In this document: piece by piece, positions 43,586 through 52,043 of the stretch | Layout: each line of letters begins with the position of its first letter | Position numbering within the stretch: the stretch's first letter is position 1 | Assembly (NCBI RefSeq): GCF_049808615.1 | Contig: NZ_JBNCAN010000003.1 | Coordinates: forward strand, 1-64,000 | From: Modicisalibacter sp049808615 | GTDB lineage: Bacteria; Pseudomonadota; Gammaproteobacteria; Pseudomonadales; Halomonadaceae | Direction of reading: 5' to 3' | Length of the DNA: 64,000 nucleotides | Position numbers and translations under genes: made by a program | Notes under the pieces: generated by a model | Seen by the model: the letters and a program-made list of their open reading frames with translations, nothing else | Told to the model about the DNA's origin: nothing | The model's database searches: none

Positions 43586-45169
43586 CTATACGGCACCCTC
43601 CTTCATCAGCCTGCCTATGTACTCTGCCTGACGCACCGCCAGGGCAACGATGGTCAGGGTTGGATTCTCCGCTGCCGAGGTGGTGAATTGGCTGCCATCC
43701 GAGATGAACAGGTTGGGGATGTCGTGCGTCTGACCATGCCCATTGCACACTCCGTCCTGCGCCTTCTCGCTCATGCGGCAGGAGCCCAGATTGTGGGTCG
43801 AGGGGTAAGGTGGTGTCAGATAGATGTCCTTGGCGCCTACTGACTCGTACAGCTTACTGCCCTGCTGAAATGCGTGTTCGCGCATGGCGACGTCGTTAGG
43901 ATGATCGTCGTAGTGCACGTTGGCCACCGGCAGTCCGTAGGCGTCCCTGGCCTGCTCGTTCAGGGTGATGCGGTTGCTCTCTCGCGGCATGTCTTCGCCG
44001 ACCAGCCACATGCCGGCCATGTGATCGTACTGATCCAGCGCGCCGGTGAACTTGCTGCCCCAGGCGCCGGGATCGAGGAAGGCCGCCATGAACGGCAATC
44101 CCAGCGACAGCGTTTCCATCTCGTAGCCGCCGACGAAACCACGCGAGGGATCGTGCCGCGCCTCTTCCGAGATGATGCCGGCCATGGTCGTGCCACGGTA
44201 CATGTGTACCGGCTCCTCGAAGGTGGCATACACCGAACCGGTCATGTGGCGCATGTAATTGCGCCCGACCTGGCCGGAGCCATTGGCCAACCCCTCGGGG
44301 AATGTCGAGGACGCTGAGTTGAGCAACAGTCGCGGCGTCTCGATGGAGTTGCCTGCCACCGCCACGACCCGCGCCTGCTGGCGTTGCAGGTCGCCATTGG
44401 CATCGAAGTAGGTCACCCCGGTGACACGCCCCGAGTCGTCGTGCTCGATGGTGGCGACATGCGACTGGGGCCGCAGTTCCAGGTGTTTGGTGGCAATCCC
44501 CGCCGGCAATTCGGTGTATAGCGTCGACCACTTGGCACCGGTGCGACAGCCCTGGAAGCAGAAACCGCGCTGCTGGCAGGAAGCCCGGCCATCGCGGATC
44601 TGGCTGTTGATCGCCATGTGCCCGGTGTTGCATTCATAGCCCAGGTTCTTGGCGCCAGCATACATCACATGGAAGTTGTTGTTGCCGGGCAGGCCGGGGA
44701 TGTCATTGGTGCGAGTGACGCCCATGCGATCTTCGGCATTCGCGTAATAAGGCGCCAGGTCATCGTAGCCAAGCGGCCAGTCGAGCAGATTGGCGCCCTC
44801 GACGGCCCCGTATTCGCTGAGCGCGCGGAATTCGTGAGGCTGAATGCGCAGACTGGCGCCGGCCCAGTGCACCGTGGTGCCTCCCACCGCCTTGACGATC
44901 CACGCCGGCAGGTTGGGAAAATCCTTGACCAGACGAAAGCTACCGGAAGTGGTGCGGTTGTCCAGCCACGCCAACTGGCTGAAGGACGCCCATTCGTCGG
45001 CGAGGAAGTCGTCGCGGGTATGCAGCGCACCGGCTTCGAGCACGACCACGTCAATGGCCTGCCGGGCCAGTTCGTGGGCCAGGGTACCGCCGCCGGCGCC
45101 GGAACCGATGACCACCACCACCTCCTTGTCGTCGAGAGCGAAGTGCGCTTGTTTATCGAGCATTGCCAT
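43586..45169 (-). CDS. GMC-family oxidoreductase (gluconate dehydrogenase large-subunit-like)
   Basis: A 527-residue FAD enzyme. It has an N-terminal dinucleotide motif VVVIGSGAGGGTLAHELA, then GGTTVHWAGASLR, the CQQRGFCFQGCRTGAKWS cysteine-rich segment typical of the membrane-bound gluconate/sorbosone dehydrogenase branch, and the C-terminal catalytic region STHNLGSCRMS with NLFISDGSQFTTSAAENPTLTIVALAVR. It oxidises a sugar acid or polyol; the substrate is unknown. The upstream gene in the same direction is a subunit-3-type partner. No cytochrome c subunit gene is present nearby. Confidence 0.87.
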   Translation of the reverse strand: MAMLDKQAHFALDDKEVVVVIGSGAGGGTLAHELARQAIDVVVLEAGALHTRDDFLADEWASFSQLAWLDNRTTSGSFRLVKDFPNLPAWIVKAVGGTTVHWAGASLRIQPHEFRALSEYGAVEGANLLDWPLGYDDLAPYYANAEDRMGVTRTNDIPGLPGNNNFHVMYAGAKNLGYECNTGHMAINSQIRDGRASCQQRGFCFQGCRTGAKWSTLYTELPAGIATKHLELRPQSHVATIEHDDSGRVTGVTYFDANGDLQRQQARVVAVAGNSIETPRLLLNSASSTFPEGLANGSGQVGRNYMRHMTGSVYATFEEPVHMYRGTTMAGIISEEARHDPSRGFVGGYEMETLSLGLPFMAAFLDPGAWGSKFTGALDQYDHMAGMWLVGEDMPRESNRITLNEQARDAYGLPVANVHYDDHPNDVAMREHAFQQGSKLYESVGAKDIYLTPPYPSTHNLGSCRMSEKAQDGVCNGHGQTHDIPNLFISDGSQFTTSAAENPTLTIVALAVRQAEYIGRLMKEGAV

Positions 45170-45204
45170 GAGGTCTCTCCTGATTGTTATTCTGATTTGG
45201 CATC

Positions 45205-45798
45205 TTAGGAGGCCGCTTTGCCGGGCATGAAGCCGTCCTCGGGCTGCGGCGGATCAGGCAACCAGGTCAGGTCGCTGAAGCCGTTGTACAGATAACCGAC
45301 ATCGCCCTCCTTGCCCTGATAGCCGAAATGCGCGAAGGCCAGCGGGTTGTTGTAGAGCGAGACCACGGCGGTGGCGCGAATCTTCTCGAAGAACGGCGTG
45401 CCTTCGAGGGACTTGATGCGCTGGAACTGATCCTGCCGGTCCAGTGCCAGCCAGTCGCCGCTGGCGTCGTCATCGAGGGATGCGATCCCGCCCTGGAGCA
45501 GCTCGCGGGTCTGCTCGGCCTCGGCGACCCGGTCCAAATCCTTGACCACGAAGGCATAGACCGCATCCTCGAGGGTGGCATGTGGAAACATCTGCTTAGT
45601 GATTTCGAGCAGGACTTCGCCCTGGCGAGAACTCAACGTCTGAAGCGGCATCGCCCAACTGCGGCTGGGCGCCAGCAGGGCGATGGGACCACTGGCAAAG
45701 GCCAATGTCCCGACCAGGGCACCGCCGCTCGCCTTGAGAAAGACACGGCGTGACAGGTGGGAGCATGAAGAAGGGTATGAAGAGCGGCGTGATAGCAT
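45205..45798 (-). CDS. gluconate 2-dehydrogenase subunit 3-family protein, Tat-exported
   Basis: A 197-residue protein with a twin-arginine signal (SRRVFLKASGGALVG) and a mature helical domain of the gluconate 2-dehydrogenase gamma-subunit family (EVLLEITKQMFPHATL, and NPLAFAHFGYQGKEGDVGYLYNGF). It precedes the GMC subunit by 35 bp and most likely carries it across the membrane as a folded complex, as in known enzymes. GGGGAG precedes ATG 45798; upstream frame extension lacks a site. Confidence 0.85.
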   Translation of the reverse strand: MLSRRSSYPSSCSHLSRRVFLKASGGALVGTLAFASGPIALLAPSRSWAMPLQTLSSRQGEVLLEITKQMFPHATLEDAVYAFVVKDLDRVAEAEQTRELLQGGIASLDDDASGDWLALDRQDQFQRIKSLEGTPFFEKIRATAVVSLYNNPLAFAHFGYQGKEGDVGYLYNGFSDLTWLPDPPQPEDGFMPGKAAS

Positions 45799-46052
45799 GT
45801 GGATCTCCCCATGGGCGGGCTGGCAGGGGCCTTGCAAGCTGGCTGAGGCATGCCTCCCGGTTATCGTTGTGGATGCAGAGACGCAAAGGTCTCTTAAAGA
45901 GAATAGGCGGTCGTCGCGATCTGTAGATAACAGCAAACTGCTATTTAGCCTAAGGTCGTAGGCGTTTTACCGACGCATACAACTCCTGACAAATGGCTCA
46001 AGCGGCTTTGAGACGCTAGTCTGTAAACAGTGATCTTCAATTCGAGTTGCTC

Positions 46053-46541
46053 ATGCACCTACTGACCCAACCGCGCTACCGCTTCTGGATCGCCTTGCTC
46101 ACATTCACACTGCTCACCGGCTGTGCCGGACGTGAAATGCGCATTCAGGAATATGACCAGGAGCAGGCCGCGCTTTCTCTCGAGCGCGCGATGATCCTGG
46201 CCAGTGCCCGTCAGGCGCTGGGTATTCCCTATCGCTATGGCGGGACGACCAGGAGTGGCCTGGACTGCTCGGGGCTGGTGCAGATGGCCTACGCAAGCGC
46301 TGGCATCGAGGTGCCACGCACCGCCAATCAGCAATTTTCCCGCCTGCCAGAGCGCGACACGATTCGTCCCGGCGACCTACTGTTTTTCGGTTCCGGTAGT
46401 AAAGCGACCCATGTGGGCATCTATCTTGGCGATGGGCAGATGGTTCACGCCCCCGGCAGCGGCCGTCAGGTCACCACGACCCCGCTACATCTCGACTATT
46501 GGCAAGACCGCTATCTCGGCACGGTCGGCCCCGCCCCTTGA
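46053..46541 (+). CDS. NlpC/P60-family lipoprotein (Spr/MepS-like)
   Basis: A 162-residue outer-membrane lipoprotein. It has a signal with lipobox LLTGC, then an NlpC/P60 cysteine peptidase domain with catalytic Cys in GLDCSGLVQMAY, His in ATHVGIYLGDG and a third His in MVHAPGSG. It cuts peptidoglycan cross-links or stem peptides during envelope growth. ATG 46053 is used; a TTG two codons earlier is possible. Confidence 0.88.
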   Translation: MHLLTQPRYRFWIALLTFTLLTGCAGREMRIQEYDQEQAALSLERAMILASARQALGIPYRYGGTTRSGLDCSGLVQMAYASAGIEVPRTANQQFSRLPERDTIRPGDLLFFGSGSKATHVGIYLGDGQMVHAPGSGRQVTTTPLHLDYWQDRYLGTVGPAP

Positions 46542-46648
46542 ATGACACCGATTCGCCCGCATGTTCAAGTCGGTAGTTCGAGATTTCAAGCCGTCGCGAG
46601 CAGGATGTTCTACGCTTGTGGGAGCACGCTGATTCAAGGAGATCGTAT

Positions 46649-47206
46649 ATGACGGATCAACCATTTTTGACCGATGTTAAAACACTTCGCGAACGTGCGC
46701 GGCAGCACATTGAAAAGGGTGCCATCACGGAAGGCTACAAGGCCGACCGTGAAAATGTGATCAATATTCTCAACGAAGCCCTGGCAACCGAGATCGTCTG
46801 CACCCTGCGTTACAAGCGCCACTACTATATGGCGGATGGGCTGAGTGCGAACATCGCCAAACAGGAATTCCTGGAGCACGCCCAGCAGGAGCAACAGCAC
46901 GCCGATTGGCTTGCCGAGCGCATCGTGCAGTTGGGAGGCGCGCCAAACTTCTCACCGGAAGGCCTGCAGAGCCGCTCCCACGCTGAGTATGTGGAAGGCT
47001 CTGATCTCAAGGAAATGATCAAGGAGGATCTTATCGCCGAGCGTATCGCTATCGATAGCTATCGCGAGATCGCTACCTATCTGGGCGACAAGGACCCGAC
47101 CTCGCGGCGCATCATGGAAGATATTCTCGCTCAGGAAGAAGAGCACGCCGACGACATGGCGGGACTGCTCGAGGGCCTTGATCGATTGCCTACCAATAAT
47201 GCGTGA
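46649..47206 (+). CDS. ferritin-like/bacterioferritin-type protein
   Basis: A 185-residue four-helix ferritin-like protein. Di-iron ligand patterns are visible: EIVCTLRYKRHYY with Glu upstream, EHAQQEQQHADWLAERI, EDLIAERIAIDSYREI and EEEHADDMAGLL. It resembles Dps/bacterioferritin family proteins that store iron or detoxify peroxide. AAGGAG precedes ATG 46649. A peroxiredoxin gene follows 56 bp later, forming an oxidative stress pair. Confidence 0.85.
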   Translation: MTDQPFLTDVKTLRERARQHIEKGAITEGYKADRENVINILNEALATEIVCTLRYKRHYYMADGLSANIAKQEFLEHAQQEQQHADWLAERIVQLGGAPNFSPEGLQSRSHAEYVEGSDLKEMIKEDLIAERIAIDSYREIATYLGDKDPTSRRIMEDILAQEEEHADDMAGLLEGLDRLPTNNA

Positions 47207-47262
47207 GCGTCACTGACGGCAGTCGGTTCACCTATCGTTCATCCGACAATAAGGATCTAATC

Positions 47263-47901
47263 ATGTCTTTACGCCTTGGGGACACAGCCCCCGACTTTAC
47301 TCAGGACAGCACCGACGGCCCTATCGAGTTCCACAAGTGGGCCGGTGACAGCTGGGTGGTACTGTTTTCGCATCCTGCGGATTTCACCCCCGTGTGTACC
47401 ACCGAGCTTGGCGAGGTCTCGCGTCTCAAGCCGGAGTTCGACAAGCGCAACGTCAAGGCCATCGGGCTTTCCGTGGATCCCGTGGAAGATCACAAGGCCT
47501 GGGCCGGGGATATTCAGGAAACCCAGGGCCACGGCCTGAACTTCCCGCTCTTGGCGGATGGCGATCGCAAGGTGAGTGACCTTTATGACATGATCCATCC
47601 CAACGCCAACGACTCACTGACCGTGCGCTCGGTGTTCATCATCGATCCCAACAAGAAGGTGCGCTTGACCATCACCTATCCGGCTAGCACCGGCCGCAAT
47701 TTCCCCGAAATCCTGCGAGTGATCGACAGTTTGCAGCTGACCGATGGCTATAAGGTGGCGACTCCGGTTAACTGGACCGATGGGGACGACTGTATCATCG
47801 TGCCTTCGGTTCCCAACGAGCAGGCCAAGGAGCTATTTCCTGAAGGCTGGGACGAGAAGAAGCCGTACCTGCGCATGGTCAAACAGCCCAACAAGACCTG
47901 A
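47263..47901 (+). CDS. 1-Cys peroxiredoxin (Prx6 type)
   Basis: A 212-residue AhpC/TSA protein. The peroxidatic Cys lies in FTPVCTTELGEV; the Prx6-type C-terminal domain is present (DGYKVATPVNWTDGDDCIIVP). It reduces hydrogen and organic peroxides. It is next to the ferritin-like gene. The start at 47263 is preceded by AAGGAT. A strong terminator follows. Confidence 0.92.
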   Translation: MSLRLGDTAPDFTQDSTDGPIEFHKWAGDSWVVLFSHPADFTPVCTTELGEVSRLKPEFDKRNVKAIGLSVDPVEDHKAWAGDIQETQGHGLNFPLLADGDRKVSDLYDMIHPNANDSLTVRSVFIIDPNKKVRLTITYPASTGRNFPEILRVIDSLQLTDGYKVATPVNWTDGDDCIIVPSVPNEQAKELFPEGWDEKKPYLRMVKQPNKT

Positions 47902-47934
47902 CCGTTCATCAATAACCGATCGCCAACAAAGTGG

Positions 47935-47964
47935 AACGCCGACTCTTTGCAGTCGGCGTTTTTT
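47935..47964 (+). terminator. Rho-independent terminator
   Basis: Perfect 10-bp stem AACGCCGACT / AGTCGGCGTT, loop CTTTGC, then T-run. It ends the ferritin-peroxiredoxin transcript. Confidence 0.88.
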
Positions 47965-48009
47965 GGCTCGGCTGTCCTGATTCGGCTATCCCTGCTCAGC
48001 AAGCCTATT

Positions 48010-48885
48010 TCAGAGAGTGGGCCGCGCCTTGATGGCGACTCGCTGTTCATGGAAAGCGACAAGTAGACCGCTGGCGATGATTACAGCGGTACCCACATAG
48101 ACCCAGGTATCGGGTAGCTCGCCCCAGATTAGCCATCCCAGCAATACCGCCCACACCATCGCCGTGTAGTCGAAAGGCGCGGCGATCGATGCCGGCGCAT
48201 GACGAAACGCCAGGGTGATGAACGACATGGCCGCCACCCCCAGCATGCCGGCACTGATAAATCCCAGCCAATGCACCAGCTGGGGCGGCTCCCAGAACAA
48301 CGGCAGCAACACCGCACTGACGATCAACGGCACCAGGGTCACATAAAAAACCATGGCCCAGAGATGCTCGCGTCCCCCATACAGACGAGCAGTGATCATC
48401 AATAGCGCATAGCAGATGGCCGCGAGCAGTACCACCAACGCCCCGACCTGAAATCCCGCTGCTCCGGGGCGCACCACGATCAGCACACCTGCAAAGCCAA
48501 CGAAGGCGGCGATCAGTGGCAAGGGTTCGACCCGCTCACCCAGCAGAGGTACCGAAAGCAATGCGATGAATAGCGGTGCGGCGAAGGCGATGGCGGTAAC
48601 CTCCGCCAGAGGCAGCAAGGAGAGACCCACGATGAAACTGAACGTGATGACGGTGGCAATCAGCCCGCGCAGCAAGTGTATCAGGGGGCGTCGTGTGCCC
48701 AAGGTACGCAGGCCGCCGTTGAAGTGGGCTATCAACATGATCAGCGGAAGCGCAATCAGCATACGAAAGAAGACGATCTGTACGGGAGCATAGCTTGCGC
48801 TCAGCCATTTGGCCACGGCGTCGCCCAGGGCCAGAAACAGCACACCGAGACACATATAGACGATGCCCAGCGCGGTCTGTGACAT
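48010..48885 (-). CDS. EamA/DMT-family transporter
   Basis: A 291-residue inner-membrane protein with ten helices in two EamA repeats. Signatures include FLALGDAVAKWLSASYAPVQ, FFRMLIALPL and the second repeat LVVLLAAICYALLMI. Drug/metabolite transporters of this kind usually export amino acids or other metabolites; the substrate is unknown. AAGGAA precedes the ATG. Confidence 0.85.
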   Translation of the reverse strand: MSQTALGIVYMCLGVLFLALGDAVAKWLSASYAPVQIVFFRMLIALPLIMLIAHFNGGLRTLGTRRPLIHLLRGLIATVITFSFIVGLSLLPLAEVTAIAFAAPLFIALLSVPLLGERVEPLPLIAAFVGFAGVLIVVRPGAAGFQVGALVVLLAAICYALLMITARLYGGREHLWAMVFYVTLVPLIVSAVLLPLFWEPPQLVHWLGFISAGMLGVAAMSFITLAFRHAPASIAAPFDYTAMVWAVLLGWLIWGELPDTWVYVGTAVIIASGLLVAFHEQRVAIKARPTL

Positions 48886-49619
48886 TCAGCATTCCTTGAT
48901 GGGAGATAGAAACTGTAGATGCTCGAAAAAACTGCCTGGATAGCTTGGTGCAGCACACCGGGCAATACGTTCTGGACAGCTACAAATGCTGCAATGCAGC
49001 GGTTACAGTTCAATGTTCATTACATGCCCCACTTCTTAGTATGGGCTTTTTAGCCATAGACTTTAGTAAAATCCCATTAGCATCCTACTTATTTTGATGA
49101 GATCAGCATTGAAAAAGCCATTCTTAAAAAAACAGTGTTATACCGATTTGCGCTTCTCTTGAATCACGTGCTGACGCTAACGCCCATCCTTTCAGTTTTA
49201 ATTTTTATCACCGGATATAGATTTTTACCAATTTTTATAAACAGTTACCGATAATAAGTCGTGTTGAGACACATTCGCGCTTTTTAGGTACATTACCGAC
49301 CTTAAGCCAACACATACTTATATTAAAACGTTTCAACCGCATTTTTTGACCCTGATACCCCTGTTTAAATAATACTGCTAGCATCAGTTTTTAACATTAA
49401 ATAACATTCCAAATGTATTAAAAATTAATAACCAAGAACTAAAAAAACCACCCTTCCACAACCTCAATGTCAGGTTGGGGTGCGCAGGTTGTCACCTTAT
49501 GATGGCGACACTATAGCGGCTAAAAGTTAACTTTTGTGTATAGATGTATCTTTGTACGCAACCAAGAAGCTTGCAACAAGCACGCTCGAAGACTGCCTGA
49601 AGGGCTGGGAGACAATCAT
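48886..49619 (+). promoter_or_regulatory. long AT-rich intergenic region upstream of pgaA
   Basis: A gene-free stretch of 734 bp. From about 49030 it is strikingly AT-rich compared with the flanking genes. Near the pga end it holds a CAACCT / AGGTTG hairpin (about 49460-49480), a nearby direct repeat of AGGTTG, and a perfect 14-bp palindrome AAAAGTTAACTTTT at 49522-49535. These are candidate regulator sites for biofilm genes; no known riboswitch was recognised. Confidence 0.5.
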
Positions 49620-52043
49620 ATGACAAAAGGATGGTGGACACTCCTGTGCCTGTCCAGCCTGCTGAGTGCCGGCACGGTGGCGGCACAGGAAGGCGATCTG
49701 GATGCACGACGCGAAGCTTGGGTAGTCAAGGCACGCCAAGGCCAGATGGATGAAGCCATTGATGGCTTGGCTAATCTTTACGCCATGACGGGTGATCGCG
49801 CAGTCCTTGATGACCTCATCGCCCTGCGCCTTCGTGATGGTCGCTACCAAGAAGCGCTCGACACCTGCAAGAATTGCAACATCGAGGATTACTCCAGTGT
49901 CAGCCTGGAAGCGCTCGGTGTGGCCGCACGACGTGCCGGCAAGCTGGAGCAGGCGCTGGAGTTCTACCAGACCCTGACCATGCGGGAGCCCAACAACCTG
50001 CAAGGCTGGTTAGGACTAGTGCTGACCAACGTCGATCTGGAAAATTACGAATCCGCCAGCTTTGCGCTGAGCCGTATCGAGGAACGCGTCGGGCGCAGCG
50101 CCGACTGGGCTCAGGCACGTGCCTACCTGGCCGCGCGCACTAATGACACCATCGCCGAGTTGCAAGCACGCCAATTTCTTGTCGAAAACGAACCACAGAA
50201 TGAAGAAGACATTCAGGCGCTTTATCGCACGGCGGTAACCCTTGGGGCCGTCGACGCGGCGGAGCGTTTGATGCGCGAGCATCCAGAGGCCTTCACCACC
50301 GCGGATCGTCTGTGGCTGCGTTTTTACAACGCCCAAGGCAAGCTGCGCCTGGCTGAACAGCTGGATGAGCCCCAGCGCGCCGAAACGGCGCTGGAAGAAT
50401 TGAATGTCGTCATCAACTCTCAGGAGGCAGCCAAAGGCCTCGTACAACGCGCCGAGTACGACAAGGTAGTGGCCTTGACCCAACTGCGCCGTTTCCAGGA
50501 AGCCGAGACACTGGCCATGGACCTTGAGCGGCGCTATGGGCAGTTGCCTGCTTATCTTCAAAAGGCTCGCGCCGATACCTTGATGGGCCTGCACCGGCCG
50601 AACGAAGCCGCGCGGCTCTATGAGAAGTTGATCGCGTCCAGCCCCGGTCTGGCCCGAGACACGAATAACCCCATGTATGAGCCGCTGGTGTATGCCTACG
50701 CCGACGCTCAGCGTTACGACGAGGCCCAGGCAACTCTCGACAAGTGGAAGAAGGAGGAGCCGGCGACGCGTTGGGACTTCACCGGCAGTCAGCGCATTTC
50801 CAATCCCAATTTCGCTCGGGTGCAGCAATTGGAGACGTCGCTGCTGGCATGGCGTGGCGGTGAAGAGCGCGCTGACGAGCGTCTTGCACGACAGCTTGAT
50901 CAGGCGCCGGGCAATGCCTGGCTCTGGAAGAGCCAGGGCGATCTGAAGCGCTGGCGTGGCCTGCCGCGCCAAGCCGAAAAAAGCTACCAGCGCGCCGCGG
51001 GATTGATGGCGCCGGACAATCGCCGTGAGGCGGAATATGGCGTGCTGCTATCGCGGCTCGATCGCGGTCAATGGCGCGATACCGTGACGGCCATCGAAGG
51101 GAAAGTTGTCCAGGACCCACCCACCGCCGCCCGGGACGAGCTTGAGCGCGAATTGCGCGAGCAACGTGCAGGCGGGCTGATCGCCGAGGCTCGGCGGGGC
51201 GATAGCAGTGGGGGGGGCACGCAGAGCTCTCGCGACTGGACCTACGAGACACGTCTCGAGGCCCCGCGCAACGACAACGGCTCCCGTTTCTTTGCCCAGC
51301 GCATCGGCCAGTTCGGCGAGTACGATGACGACTCCTTGTACGCCGCCTACAACGCCGTGGGTTACGAACTCAACCTCTATCCCGCCACTCTGTCCTTGTC
51401 GGCTGGCCGGGGTGCTCAACTCAACGACGATGCGCTCTTGTGGGGGGCGTTGAATTACGCCTTCTCGGACCACTGGTCCACCCTCGTCAATGTCGAACTC
51501 AATACCGCCGAGACCCCGCTGCGTGCCCTGCGTGATGGCGTCAACGCCGATCTCTACGGTGTCGAGGCACGCTATACCCGAGACAAATCGGGTTCCGGCG
51601 GCATCGGCCTGACCTTTCTGGATCTCGAGGATGGCAACCTGCGCCGCGCTGTCACTGCCAATTGGCAGGAAGCGTTCTATCGATACGATCGCTGGCGCAT
51701 CGATGGGGAGCTTTTCGTCGGCACCTCGCACAACGACAAGGTCGAAGCCAGTTACTTCAACCCCCGCCGCGACGCCAGCGCCGACGGTGAAATCGATATC
51801 AGCTATCTGTTGCCATTGGGTTATCGCAAGGCGTTCATCCAATCCCTGACGCTAGGCGGCGGCACCTACTGGCAGGAGGATTTCGGCAGTGATCCCACCT
51901 GGCAGATCGGTTATCAGCACGGCTGGGAGCTGGAGCCGGACTTGACCTTCAAGTACGGCATTTCTCGTCAAAAGAGCGTCTATGACGGCTCTCCCGAGTA
52001 CGGCAACTTCGTCACTGCTGGTTTCGAATGGAGATTTTTGTGA
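49620..52043 (+). CDS. pgaA: PgaA, poly-GlcNAc outer-membrane export porin
   Basis: An 807-residue outer-membrane protein with a signal peptide (WWTLLCLSSLLSAGTVAAQ), about 450 residues of TPR-like helices in the periplasm, and a C-terminal beta-barrel of roughly 280 residues ending GFEWRFL. It exports partially deacetylated poly-beta-1,6-N-acetylglucosamine. GGGAGA precedes the ATG. It overlaps pgaB by 16 bases and heads the pgaABCD operon. Confidence 0.93.
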   Translation: MTKGWWTLLCLSSLLSAGTVAAQEGDLDARREAWVVKARQGQMDEAIDGLANLYAMTGDRAVLDDLIALRLRDGRYQEALDTCKNCNIEDYSSVSLEALGVAARRAGKLEQALEFYQTLTMREPNNLQGWLGLVLTNVDLENYESASFALSRIEERVGRSADWAQARAYLAARTNDTIAELQARQFLVENEPQNEEDIQALYRTAVTLGAVDAAERLMREHPEAFTTADRLWLRFYNAQGKLRLAEQLDEPQRAETALEELNVVINSQEAAKGLVQRAEYDKVVALTQLRRFQEAETLAMDLERRYGQLPAYLQKARADTLMGLHRPNEAARLYEKLIASSPGLARDTNNPMYEPLVYAYADAQRYDEAQATLDKWKKEEPATRWDFTGSQRISNPNFARVQQLETSLLAWRGGEERADERLARQLDQAPGNAWLWKSQGDLKRWRGLPRQAEKSYQRAAGLMAPDNRREAEYGVLLSRLDRGQWRDTVTAIEGKVVQDPPTAARDELERELREQRAGGLIAEARRGDSSGGGTQSSRDWTYETRLEAPRNDNGSRFFAQRIGQFGEYDDDSLYAAYNAVGYELNLYPATLSLSAGRGAQLNDDALLWGALNYAFSDHWSTLVNVELNTAETPLRALRDGVNADLYGVEARYTRDKSGSGGIGLTFLDLEDGNLRRAVTANWQEAFYRYDRWRIDGELFVGTSHNDKVEASYFNPRRDASADGEIDISYLLPLGYRKAFIQSLTLGGGTYWQEDFGSDPTWQIGYQHGWELEPDLTFKYGISRQKSVYDGSPEYGNFVTAGFEWRFL

